Source: an uncultured Pseudomonas sp.
GTDB lineage: Bacteria > Pseudomonadota > Gammaproteobacteria > Pseudomonadales > Pseudomonadaceae
DNA: 16,940 nucleotides
Direction: 5' to 3'
NCBI GenBank assembly: GCA_946886875.1
Contig: CAMPJN010000036.1
Coordinates: forward strand, 1 to 16,940
Notes under the pieces: generated by a model
Databases searched by the model: none
What the model saw: only the letters and a program-made list of their open reading frames with translations
Told to the model about the DNA's origin: nothing
In this document: positions 10,559 to 16,940 of the stretch, one piece after another
Layout of the letters: each line of letters begins with the position of its first letter
How positions within the stretch are numbered: the first letter of the stretch is position 1
Made by a program: the position numbers and the translations under genes

Positions 10559-11485
10559 ATGGGTCCACACAATCAGTCCAACACCATCGACTTCGATGCC
10601 GCCAAACTGCAGCGCCTGGGCTACGCCAGCCGCTCGCAGCAAACGCTCAAGCCGGTCAGCCTGGCCCAGTTACGCCAGCAGTTGAGCCTGCAGCTGCAGA
10701 CCTCTTTGGAGGTCGACCGCATCCTCGGCCTGTTCTACCGCGAAGTGCAGCGCTTGGTGCCGCTCGACGCCCTGGGCTACCAACTGGCGGCTTGCGACCT
10801 GCGGTTCGAGTTCGGCGAACGCGGCAACCATACCGCCGGTTACCGCCTGAGCCATGAGGGCGAATACCTCGGCGAGCTGATTTTCAGACGCAGCCAGCGT
10901 TTCAGCGAGGAAGAACTGGGCCGACTGGAATCCCTGCTGGCCAGCTTGCTGTTTCCACTGCGCAACGCCCTGCTCTATCGCGCAGCCGTGCAAAGCGCGC
11001 TGCGCGACCCGCTGACCAACACCGGCAACCGCCTGGCACTGAATCAGTCCCTGCAACGCGAAATCGACCTGGCGCGGCGCAGCCTGCAACCCTTGTCGAT
11101 GCTGATGCTGGACATCGATCACTTCAAGCGAATCAACGACCAGCACGGCCACGCATACGGCGACGAAGTACTGAAAGCCGTGGCGGCGACCCTGCGCGAC
11201 CAGCTACGCAACGTCGACCTGGTGTTCCGCTACGGCGGCGAAGAGTTCCTGGTGCTGCTTTCCGGTACCGGCCGTGAGGCCGCCGGCTTGATCGGCGAGC
11301 GCCTGCGTCATGCGGTACAGAATCTGCAATGCCTGAATCAGAACCAAGCCATCTTGGTATCCATCAGCCTCGGTTGCGCCACCCTGCTGCCTGGCGAGTC
11401 CTCGGATAGTCTGCTGCGCCGCGCCGACAGCGCGCTGTATGCGGCCAAACGCAACGGCCGCAACCGTTTGAATATGGCCGGCTAA
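10559..11485 (+). CDS. Diguanylate cyclase with N-terminal GAF-like domain (GGEEF)
   Basis: Expected to make the second messenger cyclic di-GMP from two GTP. The 308-residue protein has no membrane segment or signal peptide, so it should be cytoplasmic. Residues of about 35-140 (LQTSLEVDRILGLFYREVQRLVPLDALGYQL onward) look like a GAF-type sensor domain. The GGDEF domain runs from about 148 (LRDPLTNTGNR) through DIDHFKRIND at 185-194 to the active-site GGEEF at 226-230. An inhibitory I-site RNVD (217-220) lies exactly five residues before GGEEF, so product feedback is likely. The ATG is chosen because AGAGG (10545-10549) is well spaced from it. It resembles P. aeruginosa PA3177, an active cyclase linked to hypochlorite response. 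The gene stands alone, with an AT-rich upstream region and a strong terminator downstream. Confidence 0.92.
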   Translation: MGPHNQSNTIDFDAAKLQRLGYASRSQQTLKPVSLAQLRQQLSLQLQTSLEVDRILGLFYREVQRLVPLDALGYQLAACDLRFEFGERGNHTAGYRLSHEGEYLGELIFRRSQRFSEEELGRLESLLASLLFPLRNALLYRAAVQSALRDPLTNTGNRLALNQSLQREIDLARRSLQPLSMLMLDIDHFKRINDQHGHAYGDEVLKAVAATLRDQLRNVDLVFRYGGEEFLVLLSGTGREAAGLIGERLRHAVQNLQCLNQNQAILVSISLGCATLLPGESSDSLLRRADSALYAAKRNGRNRLNMAG

Positions 11486-11500
11486 CGTTAAGTCGAAACA

Positions 11501-11530
11501 AAAAAAGGGACTCTTTCGAGTCCCTTTTTT
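11501..11530. terminator. Bidirectional rho-independent terminator
   Basis: GGGACTC (11507-11513) and GAGTCCC (11518-11524) pair around TTTC, flanked by six or more A on the left and six T on the right. It therefore ends transcription on both strands, serving the cyclase gene from the left and rluB from the right, which converge here. Confidence 0.92.
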
Positions 11531-11545
11531 ATTTCCTTAGCCCGC

Positions 11546-12856
11546 TTATTCCGGCTTGCGGTTACCGCGGCCGAACCCCGGACGCTGGCCTTCGCCCGTG
11601 GGCTGGCTGCGGCGCTTGACCGGCGCGCCTGCCGGCTTACGCGCCGGACGCTCGCTCAGTTCCACACCCGGACGCTTGGCCGCGGGCTTGGCCGGGCGCT
11701 TCTTGTTGACGTCACGCGGGCGCTCGGCAACCGGCGTACCTTTACCGGCCTGGCTACGGCCCTGATCGGCACGTGGCGGGCGCGGCGTGCGAGTAGCATG
11801 CTCTGCGCCTTCAGGGCGCGGCGCACGAACAGCACGCTCACCACTGTCGCTACGCGGAGTACGGACTACGCGCTCGACACCTTCAGCACGAGGGGTGCGA
11901 GTCGGGCGATCGGCGCCTTCGCTGCGCGGTGCGCGCGAGCGACCTTGATCCGTTTCCACCTGGCCACCGCCATGGGCCGGACGCAAGGTGCGCACCGGGC
12001 GCTCGCCGCGACCGACCGGCTTGGCCGATTTGCGCTGCAAGCGATCCAGCTTGTCGCGGGTCTTTTCCTTCATATCCGGCAAGGCGACCGGCTTGAGGCC
12101 GACTTCTTCGCTGAGGATATCCACTTCGCGCTGGCTCATTTCGCGCCAGCGGCCCATGGTCAGATCCGAGGTGATAAACACCGGGCCGAAGCGCACACGC
12201 TTCAGACGGCTGACCACCAGACCCTGGGACTCCCACAGGCGTCGCACTTCGCGGTTACGGCCTTCCATCACCACGCAGTGGTACCAGTGGTTGAAGCCGA
12301 CACCGCCGGGCGCGACCTTGATGTCGGTGAATTTAGCCGGGCCATCTTCGAGCATCACCCCAGCCTTCAGCCGTTCGATCATTTCATCGTCGACTTCGCC
12401 GCGTACGCGCACGGCGTATTCGCGGTCCATCTGGTAGGACGGGTGCATCAAGCGGTTAGCCAGCTCACCGTCGGTGGTGAACATCAGCAGACCTGTGGTG
12501 TTGATGTCGAGGCGGCCGATATTGATCCAACGACCTTCTTTAGGCCGCGGCAGGCGATCGAATACCGTCGGGCGACCTTCTGGGTCGTCGCGGGTGCAGA
12601 TCTCGCCTTCGGGTTTGTTATAGATGATCACGCGGCGCACGCTTTCGGCGGCTTCTTCACGCTTGACCAGGCGACCATCGATGGCGATGGCGTCGTGCAG
12701 GTCGACGCGCTGACCGAGACCGGCAACCGCACCATTGACCTTGACCCGGCCGGCGCTGATCCAGCCTTCGATTTCGCGGCGCGAAGCCAGGCCCATACGC
12801 GCCATGACTTTCTGTAGTTTCTCGCCTGCAGGGCTATATTCTTCGGATTCACTCAT
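11546..12856 (-). CDS. rluB: 23S rRNA pseudouridine(2605) synthase RluB with long basic tail
   Basis: Converts uridine 2605 of 23S rRNA (E. coli numbering) to pseudouridine. The 436 residues contain an S4 RNA-binding domain at about 11-62 (EKLQKVMARMGLASRREIEGW), then the RsuA/RluB-type catalytic domain with GRLDINTTGLL at 114-124 and catalytic D117, and GRNREVRRLWES at 199-210. From about 262 to 436 there is a long Arg/Pro/Lys/Gly-rich tail, presumably disordered, with five 12-residue repeats at 308-367. E. coli RluB also has a basic tail, but this one is long. The ATG at 12856 is preceded by GGGAGGT; a start at 12922 would add 22 residues unlike the family. It ends next to the bidirectional terminator. 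Confidence 0.96.
   Translation of the reverse strand: MSESEEYSPAGEKLQKVMARMGLASRREIEGWISAGRVKVNGAVAGLGQRVDLHDAIAIDGRLVKREEAAESVRRVIIYNKPEGEICTRDDPEGRPTVFDRLPRPKEGRWINIGRLDINTTGLLMFTTDGELANRLMHPSYQMDREYAVRVRGEVDDEMIERLKAGVMLEDGPAKFTDIKVAPGGVGFNHWYHCVVMEGRNREVRRLWESQGLVVSRLKRVRFGPVFITSDLTMGRWREMSQREVDILSEEVGLKPVALPDMKEKTRDKLDRLQRKSAKPVGRGERPVRTLRPAHGGGQVETDQGRSRAPRSEGADRPTRTPRAEGVERVVRTPRSDSGERAVRAPRPEGAEHATRTPRPPRADQGRSQAGKGTPVAERPRDVNKKRPAKPAAKRPGVELSERPARKPAGAPVKRRSQPTGEGQRPGFGRGNRKPE
11756..11935 (-). repeat. Five in-frame 36-bp repeats encoding the RluB tail
   Basis: Residues 308-367 split exactly into five 12-residue units: RAPRSEGADRPT, RTPRAEGVERVV, RTPRSDSGERAV, RAPRPEGAEHAT and RTPRPPRADQGR. 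The consensus is R-(T/A)-P-R-x-E-G-x-(E/D)-R-x-(V/T). Copies have diverged in DNA sequence, so this is an old array rather than a fresh expansion. The basic, proline-rich units suggest non-specific RNA contact. Confidence 0.85.
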
Positions 12857-13004
12857 CTGGGCACCTCCCGGTGTTTTCTTTAGTGATTGGACAACTCGAG
12901 TCGTCGAAGGGGCGCGGAGCATACGCTAAATGCAGTCTAAGCGCACGGATTCAGCCTAGTTGGCGGACGGGCGAGCGTCAGAGCCTTTCGACAGCCGGTC
13001 CAGT

Positions 13005-13030
13005 CGATCGCGGCCAAGGCCGCTCCTACG
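13005..13030. repeat. REP-like element with GCGGCCAAGGCCGC core
   Basis: The palindrome GCGGCCAAGGCCGC (13010-13023) is preceded by GATC and followed by TCCTACG. This is the familiar Pseudomonas REP form with a GCGGCC-type stem and a TCCTACG edge. It lies in the 279-base gap between scpB and rluB. Confidence 0.7.
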
Positions 13031-13056
13031 GAATGCGTGCCGCCCGTAGAGACCTT

Positions 13057-13127
13057 GTTGGGTTACGCGGCGGCAGATGGTGATGTCGCGGTTTGAACCA
13101 CGATAGTCGCCGCTAACCCAACCTACG
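13057..13127. repeat. Inverted repeat pair of the TGGGTTA/TAACCCA family
   Basis: GTTGGGTTACGCGGCGGC (13057-13074) faces GTCGCCGCTAACCCAAC (13106-13122), followed by CTACG. Read on the minus strand the right arm begins CGTAGGTTGGGTTAGC, the same family as the repeat between gyrA and serC. It ends about 10 bases after the scpB stop and may form a stable 3' end for the trpS-scpA-scpB transcript. Confidence 0.65.
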
Positions 13128-13135
13128 GGCCTTGC

Positions 13136-13927
13136 TCAATCCCGCGGCAACTCTTCTTGATCCGCCGGCAGGTCGCTGCCCTCAGCCTGATCTTGATCAT
13201 CCGCTTCGGTCAGGTCGTCGAAGTCGATTTTCAGGCCCTGCTCCATCGAATCCAGTTCGGCCAGCAGACTGCTGAAGCTGGTTTGTTCGCCGAGCTCGGC
13301 GACAGGTTCGTCGCTTGCTGCCAGATCGGCACGCGCCTGCAAGCTTTCAGGAACGGCCGCCTCGTCGTCGAAGGCCAGCACCGGCTCGGGTTCCAGCTCG
13401 CGCAATGCGGCCAGCGGCGGCAGCTGGTCGAGGCTCTTCAGGTTGAAGTGATCGAGAAAGGCCTTGGTGGTGGCGAACATCGCCGGCCGCCCCGGCACAT
13501 CGCGATGACCCACCACACGGATCCACTCGCGTTCCAGCAGGGTTTTGACGATGTGGCTGTTGACCGCCACGCCGCGTACGTCTTCGATCTCGCCGCGGGT
13601 GATCGGCTGGCGATAGGCGATCAGCGCCAGGGTTTCCAGCATGGCCCGCGAGTAGCGCTGCGGGCGCTCTTCCCACAATCGCCCGACCCAGGGTGCATAA
13701 CGCTCGCGCACTTGCAGACGGTAGCCGGAGGCGACCTCCACCAGTTCGAAGGCACGGCCTTCACAGGATTTGCCCAGGTGTATCAGGGCTTTCTTGAACA
13801 CACCGGGCTCGGGCCGCTCGCCTTCTTCGAACAACTCGAACAGGCGCTCCAACGATTGCGGTTTGCCGGAGGCAAGCAGAAACGCCTCCAACAGGCTGGC
13901 CAGTTCGCGGGGGTCGGTCAGATTCAT
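13136..13927 (-). CDS. scpB: Segregation and condensation protein ScpB
   Basis: Winged-helix kite subunit that, with ScpA, forms the bacterial condensin with SMC and helps chromosome compaction and segregation. The 263 residues hold two winged-helix units: LASLLEAFLLASGKPQSLERLFELF at the N-terminus, then RAMLETLALIAYRQPITRGEIEDVRGVAVNSHIVKTLLEREWIRVVGHRDVPGRPAMFATTKAFLDHF, the most conserved stretch. After about 185 follows an acidic tail that is probably disordered. An ATG at 13927 lies two bases after the scpA stop. An in-frame GTG at 13933 would overlap that stop and add two residues, and cannot be excluded. The operon partner scpA is directly upstream. Confidence 0.95.
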   Translation of the reverse strand: MNLTDPRELASLLEAFLLASGKPQSLERLFELFEEGERPEPGVFKKALIHLGKSCEGRAFELVEVASGYRLQVRERYAPWVGRLWEERPQRYSRAMLETLALIAYRQPITRGEIEDVRGVAVNSHIVKTLLEREWIRVVGHRDVPGRPAMFATTKAFLDHFNLKSLDQLPPLAALRELEPEPVLAFDDEAAVPESLQARADLAASDEPVAELGEQTSFSSLLAELDSMEQGLKIDFDDLTEADDQDQAEGSDLPADQEELPRD

Positions 13928-13929
13928 GC

Positions 13930-14757
13930 TCACTCAGCTCGCGCACGCACATGGATTGGCCCGTAGGCCTCGTTTTGTACCAGTTCGACCAAGGATTCCT
14001 TGATCAATTCGAGCACCGCCATAAAGGTCACCACCACGCCAAGGCGCCCTTCTTCCGCGGTAAACAGTCCGACAAAGGGCACGAAGGCGCCGCCTTTGAG
14101 GCGTTCCAGAATCTCGCTCATGCGTTCGCGGGTCGACAAGGCCTCGCGGGTGACCTGATGGCTTTCGAACATATCGGCGCGGCGCAGTACCTCGGCCATC
14201 GACAACAGCAACTCTTCCAGGCTGACATCCGGCAGCAGCTTGCGCGCCCGCGCCTCGGGGGCGTCCAGACGCGGCACCGTGAGGTCGCGCCCGACTCGCG
14301 GCAGTATATCGATGCCCTCGGCCGCAGCCTTGTAGCGTTCATATTCCTGTAAACGGCGAATCAATTCGGCGCGCGGATCGTCCTCTTCGGCCTCAGCCTC
14401 GCTGGAGCGCGGCAGCAGCATGCGCGATTTGATCTCGGCGAGCATCGCCGCCATCACCAGGTATTCGGCGGCCAGTTCCAGGCGCACCGACTGCATCAAT
14501 TCGACATAGCCCATGTACTGGCGGGTAATTTCCGCCACCGGAATATCCAGCACGTCGATATTTTGTTTGCGGATCAAATACAGCAGCAGATCCAGCGGCC
14601 CCTCGAAGGCTTCGAGAAATACCTCGAGCGCGTCCGGCGGGATATACAGATCCAGCGGCATTTCGGTAACCGCCTGACCGTAAACCAGGGCGAACGGCAG
14701 CTCCTGCTGGGCATGGGCCTGGCTGTCGACGACGGCTTGGTGTGGCGGATTGTCCAT
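13930..14757 (-). CDS. scpA: Segregation and condensation protein ScpA
   Basis: Kleisin subunit of the SMC-ScpAB condensin; its two ends bridge the SMC heads and its centre binds ScpB. The conserved start of the kleisin fold is VFLEAFEGPLDLLLYLIRKQNIDVLDIPVAEITRQYMGYVELM, followed by LELAAEYLVMAAMLAEIKSRMLLPR. An acidic linker (SEAEAEEDDPRAELIRRLQEYERYKAAAEGID) and the C-terminal winged helix around VTFMAVLELIKESLVELVQNEAYGPIHVRA complete it. I chose the ATG at 14757 because AGAGAAG lies close upstream. A second in-frame ATG at 14778 would give 282 instead of 275 residues and lies 6 bases after the trpS stop; the choice is open because the N-terminal 40 residues vary in this family. Confidence 0.94.
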   Translation of the reverse strand: MDNPPHQAVVDSQAHAQQELPFALVYGQAVTEMPLDLYIPPDALEVFLEAFEGPLDLLLYLIRKQNIDVLDIPVAEITRQYMGYVELMQSVRLELAAEYLVMAAMLAEIKSRMLLPRSSEAEAEEDDPRAELIRRLQEYERYKAAAEGIDILPRVGRDLTVPRLDAPEARARKLLPDVSLEELLLSMAEVLRRADMFESHQVTREALSTRERMSEILERLKGGAFVPFVGLFTAEEGRLGVVVTFMAVLELIKESLVELVQNEAYGPIHVRARAE

Positions 14758-14784
14758 AAGCTTCTCTGGCAGTCGCATTGCGAC

Positions 14785-15999
14785 TTAACGGTAATTCAGC
14801 CCCAGGGCCAGACGCACTTCGGTGAGGGTTTCCCGCGCCTCGACGCGCGCCCGCTCGGCACCTTCGGCCAAGATGCCGCGGACCAGCTCGGGATTCTCCT
14901 CATAGTCGGCGGCGCGGGCCTGCAAGGGTATCAGCTCCTGCTGTATCGCCTCGATCACCGGCCCCTTGCATTCCAGGCAGCCAATACCGCCACTCTTGCA
15001 GCCTTGCTCGACCCAGGCGCGGGTCGGCTCGCTGGAATACAGCTGATGCAGTGGCCACACCGGGCAATTGGCCGGATCGCCGGGATCGGTGCGATGGCCG
15101 CGCGCCGGGTCGGTGGGCATGCGCTTGATCTTGTCCTCGACCTCGACGGCGCTATCGCGCAGGAAAATCGAATTGTTATGCGACTTGGACATCTTGCTGC
15201 CGTCCAGCCCGAGGATTTTTGGCGCCTCGCTGAGCAACGGCTGGGGCTCCGGCAACAGCACCTTGCCGCCGCCTTCGAGGTAACCGAACAGCCGCTCCTT
15301 GTCACCCAGAGTGATGGTTTGCTGCTCCTTGAGCAGCGCCCGCGCGGTTTCCAGGGCTTCGACGTCGCCTTCCTGCTGGAAGGCTTTGCGCAGCTTGTTA
15401 TAGAGCGTGGCGGTTTTTTTGCCGAGTTTGAGAATGGCCACTTCGGCCTTCTCTTCGAACCCTGGTTCGCGGCCGTATAAATGATTGAAGCGCCGCGCGA
15501 CTTCGCGGGCGAATTCGATATGGGCCAACTGGTCGCTGCCCACCGGCACCACACCCGCGCGGTAGGTCAGGATGTCCGCGGCTTGCAGCAAGGGGTAGCC
15601 GAGAAAACCGAAGGTGCTGAGATCCTTGCCGTGCGGCTGCTCCTGCTGCTCTTTATAGGAGGGCACGCGCTCCAACCAGCTGAGCGGACAGATCATCGAG
15701 AGCAGCAGGTGCAGCTCGGCATGTTCGGGCACTTGCGACTGGATAAACAGGGTCGCCGAACTGGGGCTGACGCCGGCGGCCAGCCAATCGACCGCCATAT
15801 CCATGACGTTGTCGGCGATCTGCCCCGCCGCCGTGTAGTCGGTGGTCAGCGCATGCCAGTCGACGATGCAGAAGAAACATTCATAGGTGTGCTGCAACTT
15901 GATCCAGTTTTTCAACACTCCATGGTAGTGACCTAGGTGTAAACGGCCGCTGGGGCGCATGCCGGAAAGCACGCGGCGCTCAGAATCAACAAGGCTCAA
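14785..15999 (-). CDS. trpS: Tryptophanyl-tRNA synthetase with four-cysteine cluster motif
   Basis: Class I synthetase that charges tRNA-Trp. The 404 residues include the HIGH-type motif HLGH at 21-24 and KMSKS at 269-273 in LDGSKMSKSHNN. Compared with the roughly 330-residue E. coli type it has an extra segment at about 180-255 (REPGFEEKAEVAILKLGKKTATLYNKLRKAFQQEGD onward), as in the long Pseudomonas TrpS. C312, C334, C341 and C344 form C-x21-C-x6-C-x2-C, close to the [4Fe-4S] motif of Thermotoga TrpRS. The start is TTG with AGGT 8 bases upstream; it opens MSLVDSERRVLSGMRPSGRLHLGHYHG, and there is no better ATG. It leads the tightly packed trpS-scpA-scpB set. Confidence 0.95.
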   Translation of the reverse strand: MSLVDSERRVLSGMRPSGRLHLGHYHGVLKNWIKLQHTYECFFCIVDWHALTTDYTAAGQIADNVMDMAVDWLAAGVSPSSATLFIQSQVPEHAELHLLLSMICPLSWLERVPSYKEQQEQPHGKDLSTFGFLGYPLLQAADILTYRAGVVPVGSDQLAHIEFAREVARRFNHLYGREPGFEEKAEVAILKLGKKTATLYNKLRKAFQQEGDVEALETARALLKEQQTITLGDKERLFGYLEGGGKVLLPEPQPLLSEAPKILGLDGSKMSKSHNNSIFLRDSAVEVEDKIKRMPTDPARGHRTDPGDPANCPVWPLHQLYSSEPTRAWVEQGCKSGGIGCLECKGPVIEAIQQELIPLQARAADYEENPELVRGILAEGAERARVEARETLTEVRLALGLNYR

Positions 16000-16032
16000 A
16001 CGGGGTTACCTAAACGAATAGACAAGGGCCGC

Positions 16033-16038
16033 AGTATA
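16033..16038 (-). promoter_or_regulatory. Possible -10 box for trpS
   Basis: TATACT on the minus strand (5/6 match to TATAAT) lies 34 bases before the trpS TTG start, giving a leader of about 27 bases. No clear -35 element is seen at 16-18 bases. A plus-strand gene separates trpS from yciO, so a promoter is expected here, but the exact site is tentative. Confidence 0.35.
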
Positions 16039-16114
16039 GCGAGCGCAGCAGCCGGAGCGGTAAAAACGACGAAGGGAACCGTCCGAACAGCGTCCAGTCT
16101 CAATTTATGAAGCC

Positions 16115-16140
16115 GCCAGGCGTAGCGGCCAGGCGTAGCG
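16115..16140. repeat. Two perfect tandem copies of a 13-bp unit
   Basis: GCCAGGCGTAGCG occurs twice head to tail (16115-16127 and 16128-16140), followed by a partial third copy, GCCAGCGG. It lies 72-97 bases before the small plus-strand gene. It could be a regulator site or a slippage product. Confidence 0.7.
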
Positions 16141-16211
16141 GCCAGCGGCAGAACCCGCCGCCGACATCCTCATGTTCGGCGCGAATCCCGACTCTTTCCG
16201 GGGATCCAATC

Positions 16212-16577
16212 ATGAAAACTACCGCTCTCCCCCTGGGTTTCGTCCTGCTAGTCGTCTGCCTGCTCGTGCTGTTCTTGCTACCCCCAACCGCCGCTGCCGC
16301 CGGCATGATCGGCACCAGCGAAATCATCGCTGAACAGAATGTGCAGGCCGACCGTGACAAAGTCAGCGAGTTTCTCGACCGCGCCAACGTGCAGGAGCGT
16401 TTGCAAGTCATGGATGTTCCCGCGGCCTTGGCCCGTAGCCGGGTCGATGCGTTGACGCCGACCGAAGCCGCCACCCTGGCGCAACGGATCGATGCACTGC
16501 CCGCCGGCGGCGCGCTCAGCGGCACCGATTTCGTCATCATTCTGTTGGTGGCGATATTGGTGGTGCTGATCGTTTAA
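16212..16577 (+). CDS. PA2779-like small membrane or exported protein
   Basis: A 121-residue protein resembling the PA2779 family (DUF6627), whose function is unknown. Residues of about 7-29 form a hydrophobic N-terminal segment ending PPTAAAA, a signal peptide or membrane anchor. The middle (about 40-97) is helical and charged: EIIAEQNVQADRDKVSEFLDRANVQERLQVMDVP, then ARSRVDALTPTEAATLAQRIDALPAGG. A second hydrophobic helix FVIILLVAILVVLIV ends the protein at about 107-121. The ATG at 16212 follows GGGGATCC, a modest SD; an earlier in-frame ATG at 16107 would put 35 polar residues before the signal and is rejected. The gene runs against all its neighbours, between trpS and yciO. The PA2778-type gene that normally accompanies this family is not next to it. 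Confidence 0.82.
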   Translation: MKTTALPLGFVLLVVCLLVLFLLPPTAAAAGMIGTSEIIAEQNVQADRDKVSEFLDRANVQERLQVMDVPAALARSRVDALTPTEAATLAQRIDALPAGGALSGTDFVIILLVAILVVLIV

Positions 16578-16595
16578 CCACGACTGCAACGAGGT

Positions 16596-16635
16596 TCGCC
16601 TTTCGGCGAGAGCCTCAGGCCTCGCCGAAAGGCGA
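16596..16635. terminator. Perfect 15-bp inverted repeat at the convergent end of the PA2779-like gene and yciO
   Basis: TCGCCTTTCGGCGAG (16596-16610) and its exact reverse complement (16621-16635) flank AGCCTCAGGC, which can extend the stem. The right arm encodes the last codons of yciO and the loop holds its TGA (16617-16615). It is well placed as a shared transcription end for the two converging genes, but neither side has a T-run, so it may instead stabilise 3' ends. Confidence 0.5.
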
Positions 16636-16940
16636 TGGGTCGCCGCAGCCGACGCGCAGCACCTCGGGCTCGTCGTCGACTAGGCTGACCACGGTGGACG
16701 CCTCCAGCCCGCCAAAGCCGCCATCGATAATCAGATCGACCTGGTGCTCGAGCATCTGCCGCATTTCATAGGGGTCGCTCATCGGCAGGCTTTCGCCCGG
16801 CAGAATCAGGGTGACGCTCATCAGCGGTTCGCCAAGCTCGGCGAGCAGCGCCTGGGCAATCGGATGACTCGGCACACGCAAGCCAATGGTGCGGCGCTTG
16901 GGGTGCAGCACCATGCGCGGCACTTCGCGGGTGGCGTTGA
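16615..16940 (-). CDS. yciO: YciO/Sua5/YrdC-family protein, C-terminal part only
   Basis: The last 108 or so residues of a YrdC-domain protein of the YciO type; the start lies beyond the window edge. The family is related to TsaC/Sua5, which makes threonylcarbamoyl-AMP for tRNA t6A. YciO proteins have only a weak version of that activity and their role is unsettled. Visible are RTIGLRVPSHPIAQALLAELGEPLMSVTLILPGE, the typical VDLIIDGGFGGLEASTVVSLVDD, and the ending VLRVGCGDPSPFGEA. The reading frame is open to the window edge, reading NATREVPRM upstream, so the GTG at 16923 is not taken as the start. Its final codons form half of a perfect inverted repeat. Confidence 0.9.
   Translation of the reverse strand, partial: NATREVPRMVLHPKRRTIGLRVPSHPIAQALLAELGEPLMSVTLILPGESLPMSDPYEMRQMLEHQVDLIIDGGFGGLEASTVVSLVDDEPEVLRVGCGDPSPFGEA

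Noticed and set aside
11798..12817. A 339-residue frame antisense to rluB
   Set aside because: It has the composition of a shadow frame (rich in Ala, His and Asp) and no domain; RluB on the other strand is clear.

Overview
The window is ordinary chromosomal core sequence from a gamma-proteobacterium, almost certainly Pseudomonas in the broad sense. The evidence is the GC-rich base composition, near-identity of the proteins to remembered pseudomonad families, the gyrA-serC-pheA order, and short Pseudomonas-type palindromic repeats in several intergenic gaps. The species cannot be fixed by eye. I found no phage, integron, insertion sequence, CRISPR array, rRNA or tRNA, and no convincing undescribed multi-gene system.

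Left block (1-6268, minus strand, read right to left): mtnA, then gyrA, then serC, then pheA, which is cut by the window start. serC and pheA overlap by one base and are probably translationally coupled. A divergent promoter gap separates mtnA from mtaD (6475-7794, plus). The two are linked by function: MtaD deaminates methylthioadenosine, and MtnA acts later on methylthioribose-1-phosphate in the same salvage route.

Middle block (8121-11485, plus strand): ubiG (ubiquinone O-methyltransferase) overlaps mupP (MurNAc-6-phosphate phosphatase, peptidoglycan recycling) by one base. The short-chain dehydrogenase yciK follows, and then, after an AT-rich gap, a GAF-like/GGDEF diguanylate cyclase with an intact inhibitory site. 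A strong bidirectional terminator (11501-11530) lies between this cyclase gene and convergent rluB.

Right block (11546-15999, minus strand): trpS, scpA and scpB are packed with gaps of under 30 bases. rluB follows after a gap of about 280 bases that holds repeats. RluB carries a long basic tail with five 12-residue repeats. TrpS has the four-cysteine pattern of the iron-sulfur tryptophanyl-tRNA synthetases. At the far right a small plus-strand gene for a PA2779-like membrane protein sits between trpS and the 3' end of yciO, which is cut by the window end. It meets yciO at a perfect 15-bp inverted repeat.

The points most worth a second look are the lone PA2779-like gene, the RluB tail repeats, the TrpS cysteines, and at least three families of paired palindromic repeats in the gaps.
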